From: UBA8437 sp964646205
GTDB taxonomy: Bacteria; Planctomycetota; Planctomycetia; Planctomycetales; Planctomycetaceae
Assembly (NCBI GenBank): GCA_964646205.1
Contig: CAZYAZ010000023.1
Coordinates: 1 to 64,000 of the forward strand
Length of the DNA: 64,000 bases
Direction: 5' to 3'
Part shown: positions 1 through 8,851 of the stretch, piece after piece
How positions within the stretch are numbered: position 1 is the stretch's first letter
Layout: every line of letters begins with the position of its first letter
Program-made: the position numbers and the translations under genes
The notes under the pieces: generated by a model
What the model saw: the letters and a program-made list of their open reading frames with translations, nothing else
What the model was told of the DNA's origin: nothing
Database searches by the model: none

Positions 1-186
1 GCTGGCGGAGGGTGTGACGGGCAGGTCCTGGTCAACCAGGACATGCTGGGCCTGGGCAACGGATTCAACCCCAAGTTTCTCAAGCGGTATGCCGACCTGC
101 GTTCTCAGGTCCTTGAGGCGGTGTCTGACTACGCCGAGGACGTTCGGGCCGGGGTGTTTCCCGGCGAAGAGCACAGCCACGAGTAG
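1..186 (+). CDS. panB: 3-methyl-2-oxobutanoate hydroxymethyltransferase, C-terminal fragment
   Basis: The window opens inside this gene; frame 1 stays open for 61 codons to a TAG at 184-186. The fragment contains the C-terminal signature of ketopantoate hydroxymethyltransferase: a Gly-rich turn, then CDGQVLV, DMLGL, PKFLKRYADL, and the family's ending GVFPGEEHSHE. PanB transfers a one-carbon unit from methylenetetrahydrofolate to 2-oxoisovalerate, the first committed step of pantothenate and CoA synthesis, in the cytoplasm. The start and catalytic N-terminal part lie outside the window. It is convergent with the desaturase gene that follows, with only 37 bases between the stops. Confidence 0.9.
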   Translation, partial: AGGGCDGQVLVNQDMLGLGNGFNPKFLKRYADLRSQVLEAVSDYAEDVRAGVFPGEEHSHE

Positions 187-223
187 CCCCACCGGATCGT
201 GGTGTCGGCTCGCCAAGCGCGGT

Positions 224-1231
224 TCACGCGGCTCGCGGCACGTTGTTGCCGGATCCTTTGCCCTGTAGTTGTGCTTCGTCGGTGTTGGGCAGAGCGTCGA
301 CGACTTCAGTGGCCAGGCCGAAGAGCTTCATGACGCGGATGATGTTGTAGGTCAGGTCGAATTCCCACGGCTTGTGACCGTGCCGTGCCATCCTCTGGTA
401 AGCGTGGTGGTTGTTGTGCCATCCTTCTCCGAAGGCAAGCAGGCCGACCCACCAGAGATTGCGCGAGCGATCGGTCGTGTGGTAGTTGCGATACCCCCAG
501 ACATGGGTTGCCGAGTTGACGAACCAGGTCACGTGGTAGACGACGACGATTCTTAGACACATCGCCCAGAGAAAGACCGAGAGGCCTTTTCCTGGCCAGG
601 CGACTTCGCCAATTGCAAAAAAGGCTGCGCCGGAAAGAAACAAAAACGGACCGTAAGTGGCATGGAGGAACCGCTGGAGGCGACTGCGGTAGAAATCGGG
701 CGCCCATCTTTCAAAATGCGCCTTCAACTGTTCGGCGGTGTCCCTGGGTTGCAACCAAAGGACGTGTGACCACAAGAAACCGTGGTTGGGGGTGTGAGGA
801 TCTTCAGCGCCGTCGGAGTGTGCGTGGTGTTTGCGATGTGTCGCTATCCAGAACAATGGGCTTCCCTGGCCGGAAAGCATGGCACACAGGGTCAGGAAGC
901 CCCGGACAGGAGCGATTGTCTGGTAGCTGCCGTGTGTCATCTGGCGGTGATAACCCAGCGTGACGCCGAAACAGCCCGTGGCGTAATAAAAGATGACGAA
1001 CAGGACCACTGCCTGCCACGAGATGAACCAGAAGGCAGCGATGGCTCCAGCGTGCATGGCGGCAAGCCAGATCGCATTGGTCCAGTTGATCCCGTTGGGA
1101 AATCGTCCGGCGAGACCGGTTTCGGCGGGAGCCGCCACGGAGGCCAGGCCTCCAGTGTTGGGAGCGTCGTGGTTGACTGAAGGGGCGTCTGCGGACGGCA
1201 ATGTTGTGCCGTCTGGGGTCGAGGTTGTCAT
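224..1231 (-). CDS. acyl-CoA/acyl-lipid delta-9-type fatty acid desaturase
   Basis: This is a 335-residue membrane di-iron desaturase. The three histidine boxes of the stearoyl-CoA desaturase family are all present: HRQMTH (residues about 95-100), HRKHH (132-136) and HNNHH (272-276). Hydrophobic stretches surround them, for example residues 52-92. The enzyme introduces a double bond in a saturated acyl chain using oxygen and an electron donor; no reductase is encoded nearby. The first 40 residues are Pro/Ala-rich and poorly conserved in character. The ATG at 1231 has a weak GAGAC element upstream. The gene is divergent from the membrane-TPR gene at 1473. Substrate (CoA- or lipid-bound) cannot be told from sequence. 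Confidence 0.9.
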   Translation of the reverse strand: MTTSTPDGTTLPSADAPSVNHDAPNTGGLASVAAPAETGLAGRFPNGINWTNAIWLAAMHAGAIAAFWFISWQAVVLFVIFYYATGCFGVTLGYHRQMTHGSYQTIAPVRGFLTLCAMLSGQGSPLFWIATHRKHHAHSDGAEDPHTPNHGFLWSHVLWLQPRDTAEQLKAHFERWAPDFYRSRLQRFLHATYGPFLFLSGAAFFAIGEVAWPGKGLSVFLWAMCLRIVVVYHVTWFVNSATHVWGYRNYHTTDRSRNLWWVGLLAFGEGWHNNHHAYQRMARHGHKPWEFDLTYNIIRVMKLFGLATEVVDALPNTDEAQLQGKGSGNNVPRAA

Positions 1232-1472
1232 CGCAGTCTCGTTGAGTAGGCAGAATCGGTCTCAGCACAGCGGCCGGGATTATAGTGTCTGATTCGGTTG
1301 AAAGTGTCGCCAGATGGTCAATTCCCTGTCACACTTGTGTCATATTCTTAGGCGGGCGCACTTACCTGGACACGGGGCGGGGCCATATTGCCGTGTTGCG
1401 TTTGCAAGAAGTACACTGAAGTAATCCGGATTCGTTCTGGTGTGAACGATTGGCGAGACAGGCAGGGCGTCG

Positions 1473-3659
1473 ATGGCGACCGAGGCGAATCCAACGCATT
1501 CGACAGACGGTTCGCCCCGCATACGGTCCCGTTGGATCCTGGGGCCCGTGCGAGACATGGTGCTGTTTGTGGCCACTCCGGTTTTGGTCCTCCCACTGGG
1601 TGTTTTGATTTCTGAACAGGTGAGTGGCGAACGAATCCTGTTCTGGGTGTTGGCCTTCGGTGCTTTGGGTCATCATTTGCCGGGGTTGCTGAGGGCGTAC
1701 GGTGATCGCGAGTTGTTCCGCCGGTTCCGTTGGCGATTCATCCTCGTTCCGCTGGTTTTGGTGCCGGTGTGCGGGATGTTCTTCTTCGATCAACTGGTGG
1801 GGATGAAGTTGGTCGTGTTGGCGTGGGGTGTGTGGCATTTCCTGATGCAAACCTATGGGTTCGCGCGGATCTACGACGCCAAGAGTGGTGGTGGTGGGCG
1901 AGGCTCGAGGTGGCTGGACTGGGGACTGTGTGTCAGTTGGTTTGGGGCAGCCGTATTGCATAGCCCTCGGCGGGTGGGGGAATTTCTCGGGATGGCATAC
2001 CAGGCGGGTTTGCCGGTGACCTGGGAGGTGCCAGTCGAGGGGATGCGACAGTGTTGGGACGGAGTCACTTTGGTGGTGACGGCGATGGCCTTGGGCCAAT
2101 TGGCCTGGCGAACGATGCGTGGCCAATCCGTCAGCGGAGGCAAATGGCTGTTGCTGGTAATGTCGTTCTCTTTCTTCTGGTACTGCAATGTCAGCCTGAC
2201 GAATCTCGTGTTGGGGATCGCGATGTTCGAGATATTTCACGACATCCAGTACCTGGCGATCGTTTGGTCATTCAATCGCCGTCGAGTCGATTCTGGTGCC
2301 GGCGTTGGGGCACTGACCCGCTTCCTTTTTCGGAATAGTGGGTCATTGGTCGGGCTGTGGATTGGCCTCTATGTTGGTCTGGTCCTGGCTTACGGGAGCC
2401 TGAGCATAGTTGTCGATCGGGTTTCATCCGAGCAGTTGCGAAACCTGTTGTACGGGATCATCGCGACATCCAGCTTGCTGCATTTCTATTTCGATGGCTT
2501 CATCTGGAAGGTTCGCGAAGCGTCAACGCGGCAATCGCTGGGAGTTGGGGACTCGTCACGGGAGGTGTCGCCAAAACCGGAACACTCAGGTGCCACAGCC
2601 TGGCGACATTGGCTGGCGTGGTTCGGCCTGGCTGGTGTTGTTGCGGTGTTGTACGTCACTGAAAACCACCGTGTCACAGGCGGTGAGATCGGCGAGTTGG
2701 AGATGGCTCGGGCTGTTGTGAAACACGTGCCAGGCAGCGTCTCTGCTCGCAACGAATTGGCGCGAACGTTGATCAATGGGAATCAGTTCGACGAGGCAAT
2801 GGCCCATGCGGACAGGGCAATTCGGCTGGAACCGGACGTCTACAAGTCTTACGTATATCGTGGGGTGTCGCGGATCGAATCGGGGCGGCATGAGCAGGGG
2901 CTGGCAGACCTTTTGGAGGCCCGGCGGCGGTATCCCAGGGATGCGTATCTGCAATATCACCTGGCAATGGCGAAGCTGGCGCTGGGGCAAACCGAGGAAG
3001 CCGTGGGTCATCTCGAGTCGTCTCGAGCGATACGGCCGGGGAATCCCGACGTCCATTACAACCTCGGTGTCATCCGTGTCCAGGAGGCCACGAGTCGATC
3101 GGATCGAGACCTGTTGGAGATCGCGGGGAAACATTTTCGTGAGGCGGTCAAACGGGAACCTTCACATGCCCAGGCGGTTTGCATGGTGGGGGAGGTGGAT
3201 CGCCAGATGGGACGAACCCGTCCGGCAATCACCCATTTCCGGCGGAGCCTTGCTCTGAATGCAACGCTGGCCGAAGCGCATCACGGGTTGTCATTAGCCT
3301 TGCGTGAAACGCAGGAATTCGAGGAATCCAACAGGGCTCTGGGGCTGGCCGTGTACCACGCACTGTCCCAGGTGCGGGTCGGGTCGGGGGTCACCGGACA
3401 GAGGATTGCCCAGGCTTTGGATTGGGCGGAGGAGTTGCAGGAACGGTCGGGGCGGAACCACGTTGGTAGCCAGGAATTGCTGGGGCTGGCATGTGCGTCG
3501 GCTGACGAGTTTTCTCGGGCACTGGTTGCGGTGGAGGCGGCCCTGATGTCCCCCGATGCGGTTGATCCAACCGTCCGTCGCCGCCTGGCGTCGCAGGCAA
3601 TGGCATATCGCTTGGGCGAACTGCCTCCGTTGCCGCCGGTGAATGCGATTGTTCCCTGA
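1473..3659 (+). CDS. multi-pass histidine-rich membrane protein fused to TPR repeats
   Basis: The 728-residue product has two parts. Residues about 25-365 form a multi-pass membrane domain with repeated histidine motifs: GHHLPG (H67/H68), WHFLMQTYGF followed by RIYDAK (H122), FHDIQY (H256) and LHFYFDGFIWKVRE (H337). After another hydrophobic segment (about 382-398) comes a soluble tail of TPR-like helical pairs (about 405-640). The same membrane domain occurs at 38728-39873 (no TPR) and 40554-42296 (with TPR), so this is a family. I do not recognise a named family. The spaced histidines in membrane segments resemble a metal site, which is inference. An AGGG element precedes the ATG. The gene converges on the response regulator, nine bases beyond its stop. 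Confidence 0.85.
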   Translation: MATEANPTHSTDGSPRIRSRWILGPVRDMVLFVATPVLVLPLGVLISEQVSGERILFWVLAFGALGHHLPGLLRAYGDRELFRRFRWRFILVPLVLVPVCGMFFFDQLVGMKLVVLAWGVWHFLMQTYGFARIYDAKSGGGGRGSRWLDWGLCVSWFGAAVLHSPRRVGEFLGMAYQAGLPVTWEVPVEGMRQCWDGVTLVVTAMALGQLAWRTMRGQSVSGGKWLLLVMSFSFFWYCNVSLTNLVLGIAMFEIFHDIQYLAIVWSFNRRRVDSGAGVGALTRFLFRNSGSLVGLWIGLYVGLVLAYGSLSIVVDRVSSEQLRNLLYGIIATSSLLHFYFDGFIWKVREASTRQSLGVGDSSREVSPKPEHSGATAWRHWLAWFGLAGVVAVLYVTENHRVTGGEIGELEMARAVVKHVPGSVSARNELARTLINGNQFDEAMAHADRAIRLEPDVYKSYVYRGVSRIESGRHEQGLADLLEARRRYPRDAYLQYHLAMAKLALGQTEEAVGHLESSRAIRPGNPDVHYNLGVIRVQEATSRSDRDLLEIAGKHFREAVKREPSHAQAVCMVGEVDRQMGRTRPAITHFRRSLALNATLAEAHHGLSLALRETQEFEESNRALGLAVYHALSQVRVGSGVTGQRIAQALDWAEELQERSGRNHVGSQELLGLACASADEFSRALVAVEAALMSPDAVDPTVRRRLASQAMAYRLGELPPLPPVNAIVP

Positions 3660-3668
3660 CAGGGCGGC

Positions 3669-4382
3669 TCATGTGTCGTCATCTGGTGACGGGGTCGCCA
3701 CAAACCGGTAGCCGGTCCCGCGTACCGAAAGGATGTGGCGGGGTTGGGATGGGTCGGGTTCAATCATGCGTCGAAGTCGCATCACAAAATTGTCGGTGGA
3801 ACGAGTGGTGATCGCGCCGGGTTCTCCCCAGACGTCCCGCAGGATCTGGTGCCGAGTCAGCACTGTGCCCTCGTTGTCGATGAAATACCTCAACAACTCC
3901 ATCTCGGTTTTGGTCAGGTCGTGTGTCTGGTCAGCCACGTTGACCTGATAGGTGAGAAAGTCCACTGAGACGTTGGCAAACGTGTAACGCTCGTTGTGGG
4001 CGAGGTCGTTGTGTCGTTGTCGACGGTCGAGAAGATTTCGGACGCGACTGAGGAGCTCCGGCAGAGCAAAAGGCTTGGTCATATACTGGTCGGCGCCGGC
4101 ATCGAAGGCCTGGGCCTTGTCCTCGCTGAGCGTGCGAGCGCTGAGAACGATGATGGGCAGGTTGCCATCTTTCTCGCGAACGGTCCGACAAATCTCGAAG
4201 CCGCTCATCCCCGGCAACATCAGGTCAAGAATGACGATGTCGACGGCAGGGTCGGAATGTTTCAGGTGGTCCAGGGCGGTTGTTCCGTCGCCGGCCAGAT
4301 CAACTTGAAAACCTTCCTGTTGAAAGTTGAATGCCAGTCCTTCGGCCAGTGCCGTCTCATCTTCGACAATCAGGATCCTCAT
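3669..4382 (-). CDS. OmpR/PhoB-family response regulator
   Basis: The 237-residue protein has a receiver domain followed by a winged-helix DNA-binding domain. The receiver shows the acidic pair E7/D8, the phospho-acceptor D53 in ILDLMLPG, the conserved S81 (VLSAR), and K103 in the TKPF motif. The C-terminal half has the OmpR-type pattern ending in the wing sequence VRGTGYRF. It overlaps its histidine kinase gene by four bases (ATGA, 4379-4382), so the two are translated together and should form a phosphorelay. Nothing in the window shows its target promoters. The signal is unknown. Confidence 0.95.
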   Translation of the reverse strand: MRILIVEDETALAEGLAFNFQQEGFQVDLAGDGTTALDHLKHSDPAVDIVILDLMLPGMSGFEICRTVREKDGNLPIIVLSARTLSEDKAQAFDAGADQYMTKPFALPELLSRVRNLLDRRQRHNDLAHNERYTFANVSVDFLTYQVNVADQTHDLTKTEMELLRYFIDNEGTVLTRHQILRDVWGEPGAITTRSTDNFVMRLRRMIEPDPSQPRHILSVRGTGYRFVATPSPDDDT

Positions 4383-5287
4383 GCGGCGACCCGCCCCGGC
4401 AGTTCGACTTCGAAAACGCTCCCCGACCGGTCACTGCGATCCTGCACTCGGATTCGGCCCTTGAGTGTGTGGACAAGTGTGCGAACGATGTAGAGGCCAA
4501 GCCCAGTGCCTTTTTTCTGTCGCGTAAGTTCCTTCCCGCTACGAAAGAAAATGCGGAAGATTTTTTTCTTCAATTCGGGCGCGACTCCCTCTCCATTGTC
4601 GATGATCTGCGTGAGGATTCGGCCGCGGCTTCGCGTGGAGACCGACACCCGGACTTCTGGTTGTGTCGCGCCATATTTGATGGCATTGTCCAGCAGATTG
4701 CCAAATATCATCTCCAGGACAATGGGCCGGGCGTGTATCACGACCGGTGGAATGTCGAATGCGAAGACGTCCGGATCGACGTGCTTGTGTTTGGCACAGG
4801 CGGCCTGGGCGCATCGGCGTAACAGGGGCTCCAGTTGGATGTCCTCGGATTCGGATTCGTGGCCAATGGCGTCGAGTCGGCCCACTTCGAGCAGTTGATT
4901 GATCAGCGTGTCGAGGCGAATCAGTTCCTGCTGCATGATGTTGTAGAACTCGGTGCGGCGTTCGATGTCGAGTTCGCGGAGTTGGAGTGTTTCGAGGTAG
5001 AGTTTTATCGAGGCGAGAGGAGTTTTTAGTTCGTGGGTGACGCTGTCGACGAAATTGGCCTGTCGGCGGTTGAGTTGGATTTCCTTGATCGTGAGGAAGA
5101 GATAGAAGGAGAGGCCCACCAGGACCAGTGCGAAGGCAATGGTGCCAACAGTGAGAGCCCCGAATGAATTGAGTTGTGCGAAGAGGACGATCCAGCAGAC
5201 CATCAACGCGACGTTGAGAATCATCAACGCCGCCGAGAGCGTGATGGGCCAGTGCAGCGTGCGGCGTTTGCGGATGTAGTCGGCCAA
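4379..5287 (-). CDS. membrane sensor histidine kinase
   Basis: This 302-residue kinase has two N-terminal membrane helices (about 15-38 and 44-67) with almost no loop between them, so it lacks a sizeable external sensor domain. The H-box is VTHELKTPL with H85 as phospho-acceptor. It is followed by the N-box (NLLDNAIKYG), the G1 box (DNGEGV) and the G2 box (GTGLGLYIV). No clear HAMP domain is seen. The start chosen is TTG at 5287 with AGGGAA about eight bases upstream. It is the first gene of a two-gene operon with the OmpR-type regulator. The short sensor suggests detection of membrane state or of a partner protein; that is inference. Confidence 0.93.
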   Translation of the reverse strand: MADYIRKRRTLHWPITLSAALMILNVALMVCWIVLFAQLNSFGALTVGTIAFALVLVGLSFYLFLTIKEIQLNRRQANFVDSVTHELKTPLASIKLYLETLQLRELDIERRTEFYNIMQQELIRLDTLINQLLEVGRLDAIGHESESEDIQLEPLLRRCAQAACAKHKHVDPDVFAFDIPPVVIHARPIVLEMIFGNLLDNAIKYGATQPEVRVSVSTRSRGRILTQIIDNGEGVAPELKKKIFRIFFRSGKELTRQKKGTGLGLYIVRTLVHTLKGRIRVQDRSDRSGSVFEVELPGRVAA

Positions 5288-5335
5288 CGACCAGTTCCCT
5301 GTTGGCTCTGGCGGAGCGGGATGACTGTCAGCCTA

Positions 5336-6127
5336 TCATTCCACCGGAGACTCAGCGAGTCCGTCGTCACGGCGAACGCGGACTCTGCACAAACGGTCAA
5401 TTGCCAGCCGGAACAAAATCCACAGCGCGGCAACGCTCTCTTTCCAACTGATTTTCGACTCGCCGAACCTACGGTCCTCGAAAACGATGGGTGTTTCCTG
5501 GAAACGGCTGCCGAGGCGCCTGAGCCGGTAGAGGATTTCCTCCTGGAAGGCATATCCTCGGGCCCGGAACAGGTCGAGGTCGAGTTGTGCCAGTTGGGAC
5601 ACGGTGTAACAACGGAAACTTCCACTGTTGTCGCGGGAGGGCAGGCCCAACATCAATCGGGCGTAGAAATTGATGCCCCGGCTCATGACATGCCGTCGCC
5701 AGTTCCATCCGACCACCCCACCACCCTCGACGTAGCGGGAGCCGATCGCAACGTCGGTAGTCTCCATCAAGGCTCTCATCGCCGGGATATGGCGGGGATG
5801 GTGACTGAAGTCCGCGTCGAGATTGATCAGGTGCTGATAACCCCGCGAAATCCCCTCGCGAAAACCCGCCAGAATGGCCGTCCCCAGTCCCAGTTTGCCG
5901 GACCGATGAAGGACGTCCACCCGGGGGTCCGCATCGGCCAGGGCGTCGGCCAGTGTCCCGGTTCCGTCGGGAGAGTTGTCATCGATAATCAGGATGTCGG
6001 CGTCGGGCGCGACGTCGTTCAACTCCGGAATCAATCGCTCGATGTTCTCACGTTCGTTGTATGTGCACAGCGTGATTAACAGTCGCGGTGAGGAAGCCGG
6101 GGCGACGGGTGTTTCTCCGACAGTCAT
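5336..6127 (-). CDS. family-2 glycosyltransferase, polyprenol-phosphate mannosyltransferase (Dpm1) type
   Basis: The 263-residue protein has the GT-A fold signature of dolichol/polyprenol-phosphate mannose synthases: TLCTYNERENI, IIDDNSPDGT, LDADFSHHP (the DxD metal site), the GSRYV motif, and the RDNSGSFRCY and GYAFQEE blocks. It lacks C-terminal membrane helices, which fits the soluble single-domain members. The expected reaction is transfer of a hexose from GDP-mannose or a similar donor to a polyprenyl phosphate at the cytoplasmic membrane face, supplying lipid-linked sugar for glycan or glycoprotein assembly. The actual sugar is not determined. The gene lies 47 bases beyond a small hypothetical gene and may be the last of a minus-strand series with glyQS. 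Confidence 0.88.
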   Translation of the reverse strand: MTVGETPVAPASSPRLLITLCTYNERENIERLIPELNDVAPDADILIIDDNSPDGTGTLADALADADPRVDVLHRSGKLGLGTAILAGFREGISRGYQHLINLDADFSHHPRHIPAMRALMETTDVAIGSRYVEGGGVVGWNWRRHVMSRGINFYARLMLGLPSRDNSGSFRCYTVSQLAQLDLDLFRARGYAFQEEILYRLRRLGSRFQETPIVFEDRRFGESKISWKESVAALWILFRLAIDRLCRVRVRRDDGLAESPVE

Positions 6128-6174
6128 CGCGAATCCGAGTGGGTTAGGTGGAGGGTGTGGACAGACCTACCGGT

Positions 6175-6465
6175 TCAGGTTTTGAGCAGTGTTGCAGCAA
6201 TCTGGTCCCATTCGGAATCGAGCGAAGCATCACAGGTCGGGCGGCCGGCTCGACGGTACCAGTACGCGGCGTTGGACAGGTCGCCCTCGATGCGGTGCAG
6301 GTGGGCGTGTACCCAGGCAGCCGAACTCGACTCAATGTCCTGAACAATTACGTGGCCGGCTTCCCATCCGTCGCGAAAAGAGAGCCACAGGGCTCGGAGT
6401 TCCTCTGAGAGGCCGTCGGGCGGGGTGTCGTGACCGAGTGTGTCCTTGAATTCGTCGAGCGTCAT
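6175..6465 (-). CDS. small conserved-looking hypothetical protein, 96 aa
   Basis: I chose the ATG at 6465 because it begins 37 bases after the end of the glycyl-tRNA synthetase gene; a longer reading frame would overlap that gene. The product is a soluble acidic protein without signal peptide or membrane segment. It has a Trp/His-rich central part (WEAGHVIVQDIES, WVHAHLHRIEGDLSNAAYWYRRAGRP) that looks like a helical-pair motif similar to a single TPR-like hairpin. I do not recognise a function. Its position between glyQS and a glycosyltransferase suggests simple co-transcription. Confidence 0.65.
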   Translation of the reverse strand: MTLDEFKDTLGHDTPPDGLSEELRALWLSFRDGWEAGHVIVQDIESSSAAWVHAHLHRIEGDLSNAAYWYRRAGRPTCDASLDSEWDQIAATLLKT

Positions 6466-6502
6466 GTGGCGGGCTTTATTTGTCCGGGGGAGTGGTGAGT
6501 TA

Positions 6503-7981
6503 TCAACTGCGGAGTCTTCCGTGGATGTCGTCGACGACAGTGTCGATCGGGACCCGGTCCTGCTGGAGCGAGTCCCGGTCACGAATGGTGACGGTGCCGT
6601 CGCTGGCCGTGTCGCCGTCAATCGTGATGCAATACGGCGTGCCGATTTCATCCTGTCGTCGGTATCGGCGGCCGATGGCTCCTTGCTGATCGTAGATCGA
6701 GGCGATGCCCGCTTCCTTGAGATCCTGGTAGAGACGTCCCGCAGTTTCGGGCATGCCTTCTTTCTTGATCAGGGGAAAGACCGCCGCCTTGATCGGAGCC
6801 AACTTCGGGTGGAGCTTCATCAGAACTCGACTCTTGAGGTCTCCCTTGTCGTCGGGTTGTTCATCCTCGTGGTAGGCCTCGCAAAGAAACGCCAGCGTGG
6901 CCCTGTCAGCTCCGGCTGCCGGTTCGATCACGTGAGGCAGGAAACGTTCGCGGGTTTGATCGTTGAAATACGTCAGGTCCTTCCCGCTTCCAGGGTGCCG
7001 AGGTTGACCGTGTTCGTTGGTTTCAACGACCAGGTCGTCACCCTCGCGGACGAGTTTGCCTTCCATGTGGCTTCGGAGGTCAAAGTCTCCGCGATGTGCA
7101 ATGCCCTCAAGTTCGCCGTATTCGCCGTCGGGCAAAAACGGAAACGCGTATTCCACGTCGGCGGTACCAACGGAGTAGTGCGAGAGTTCGTCGGCATCGT
7201 GGTCCCGCAGGATCAGGTTGTCGCTGGTGATTCCCAGGTCGACGTACCACTGGTATCTACGGTTTCGCCAGTACTCGTACCATTGCCGCGAATCGTCCGG
7301 GTGGCAAAAGAACTCCATTTCCATTTGTTCGAATTCACGGGACCGGAAAGTGAAGTTTCTGGGGGTGATTTCGTTGCGGAAACTCTTTCCCACCTGGGCA
7401 ATGCCGAACGGAATCTTGACGCGAGAACTGTCGACGACGTTCTTGAAATTGACGAACATGCCCTGCGCGGTTTCCGGTCTCAAAAACGCCGTGTTTTCTT
7501 CGCCGGAAAGGGCACCGATGATTGTCTTGAACATCAGGTTGAATTCTCGCGGTTCGGTCAACTGGCAGGCTTCATGTTCTCCCGGTGTCATGCTGGGCTT
7601 GCGGGGACACTGGCTGGTGGCAACGTGATCGGCTCGGAAACGGGCCTGGCATTCGCGGCAGTCAATCATCATGTCGTGGAAGAGATCGTAGTGGCCCGAG
7701 GCTTTCCAGACCTTGGGGTGCATGATGATGGATGTCTCAACTCCAACCATGTGGAACGTTCCGGCGGCCCCATCAGGCACGGCGAGTTCGTTGTGATTGG
7801 TGACCATGTTGCTCCACCACGCTTCTCGCACATTGCGTTTGAGTTGTGCTCCGAGCGGGCCATAATCCCAGAAGCCGTTCGAACCACCATAAATCTCGGA
7901 CGAGGGGAAAATGAAACCTCGCCGTTTGCACAGCGAGACGATGGGGTCCATGGTCTTCTTCATGTTGTCCTCGGTCGCCAT
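6503..7981 (-). CDS. glyQS: glycyl-tRNA synthetase, dimeric (eukaryote/archaea-like) type
   Basis: The 492-residue class II aminoacyl-tRNA synthetase begins with the family pattern RRGFIFPSSEIYGG, then GFWDYGPLG. Motif 2 is seen as GIAQVGKSFRNEITPRNF with FRSREFEQMEMEFF, and ETAQGMFVNF precedes it. The C-terminal anticodon-binding domain ends in the DGTVTIRDRDS and DTVVDDI blocks. It attaches glycine to tRNA-Gly in the cytoplasm. This is the single-chain dimer form, not the alpha2/beta2 form of many bacteria. Its ATG overlaps the stop of the upstream comB gene by one base (TGATG), showing translational coupling. Confidence 0.95.
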   Translation of the reverse strand: MATEDNMKKTMDPIVSLCKRRGFIFPSSEIYGGSNGFWDYGPLGAQLKRNVREAWWSNMVTNHNELAVPDGAAGTFHMVGVETSIIMHPKVWKASGHYDLFHDMMIDCRECQARFRADHVATSQCPRKPSMTPGEHEACQLTEPREFNLMFKTIIGALSGEENTAFLRPETAQGMFVNFKNVVDSSRVKIPFGIAQVGKSFRNEITPRNFTFRSREFEQMEMEFFCHPDDSRQWYEYWRNRRYQWYVDLGITSDNLILRDHDADELSHYSVGTADVEYAFPFLPDGEYGELEGIAHRGDFDLRSHMEGKLVREGDDLVVETNEHGQPRHPGSGKDLTYFNDQTRERFLPHVIEPAAGADRATLAFLCEAYHEDEQPDDKGDLKSRVLMKLHPKLAPIKAAVFPLIKKEGMPETAGRLYQDLKEAGIASIYDQQGAIGRRYRRQDEIGTPYCITIDGDTASDGTVTIRDRDSLQQDRVPIDTVVDDIHGRLRS

Positions 7982-8733
7982 CAGGCGAGCACGGTAATGA
8001 TCTGGTTCTGGGAATCGTAACAGGGGATCAGGTCGAGAGTGTCTCGCTGTGACGCCAGCACAATGTCATCGTCGAAACCCAGTTGTCGCAGGTTTCGTCC
8101 CCCGTGGCTGTCACGCAATGCTTGTAACAATGTGCCCGGGGCGTCGCTCATCGGGGCAAAGAGTTCCACGGCCATACGGGTCGCGTCGTGGGAGGCGGTG
8201 TCGTGGCCACCATGTCGTTTCAGAGCCAGCCCAATGGCCCCAGCACACAGGCAGTCTTCGGCGGTAACGTGGCCGTTGGTGCCGGCGCAGACCAGGTGCA
8301 CGGGGAGGTGCCGCTGCATCAGGAAGCGGGCCACTGCAGCCAGGTTGGCGAAGGACGCGACGATGATGTGGTCGGCGCCCTGACAGGTGTTCAATGCCGC
8401 AGTGCCGTTGGTCGTCGTGAAAACAATCGTGCGACCACCAACGCTGCTCGGGGTGAAACTTGCGGGAGAATTGCCTAGGTCAAAACCGTCGATCCGGATT
8501 CCGCCTCTTTCTCCGGCCAAGAGACGAGGCAGGTCCTGGCCGGTTTTGTCGCGAGCGAGGGTTCTGGCGGTTTCCACATCCCGGCAGGGGTGGACGGCGT
8601 GGCAGCCAGCCGCGAGAGCATGTGCGAGTGTCGTAGAGGCTCTCAGCACGTCTATCATCACCGCAATTGATCCACCGAGAGTGTCGGGATCGACAGTGGT
8701 TGGAAGCAGGTGGGACGACAGAAGGGGCCTCAT
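7981..8733 (-). CDS. comB: 2-phosphosulfolactate phosphatase (ComB family)
   Basis: The product is 250 residues from the ATG at 8733; 12 more codons upstream are open. ComB features are visible: the IAVMIDVLRASTT block near the N-terminus, LAGERGG, DLGNSPASF, TTNGTAAL, and VCAGTNGHVTAEDCLCAGAI. In methanogens ComB removes phosphate from 2-phosphosulfolactate during coenzyme M synthesis. Bacterial homologues are common without the pathway and their role is often unclear. The gene is upstream of and coupled to glyQS (one-base overlap). No other coenzyme M or sulfolactate gene is in the window. Confidence 0.85.
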   Translation of the reverse strand: MRPLLSSHLLPTTVDPDTLGGSIAVMIDVLRASTTLAHALAAGCHAVHPCRDVETARTLARDKTGQDLPRLLAGERGGIRIDGFDLGNSPASFTPSSVGGRTIVFTTTNGTAALNTCQGADHIIVASFANLAAVARFLMQRHLPVHLVCAGTNGHVTAEDCLCAGAIGLALKRHGGHDTASHDATRMAVELFAPMSDAPGTLLQALRDSHGGRNLRQLGFDDDIVLASQRDTLDLIPCYDSQNQIITVLA

Positions 8734-8851
8734 GCAGCGGATCATAGAAGCGACCGCTGGAGCCGACAAGATCAGCGTTCGGGGTGGGCGGTGGAATGGG
8801 AAGGCCGTAGACTCGTGGCAGTCAGATTGCAGGGAAACCGGTGGCGCACAG

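Noticed and set aside
6440..8020. Long plus-strand frame (526 codons) antisense to glyQS
   Set aside because: It lies opposite a clear glycyl-tRNA synthetase and has no recognisable domain; it is a product of high-GC codon bias.
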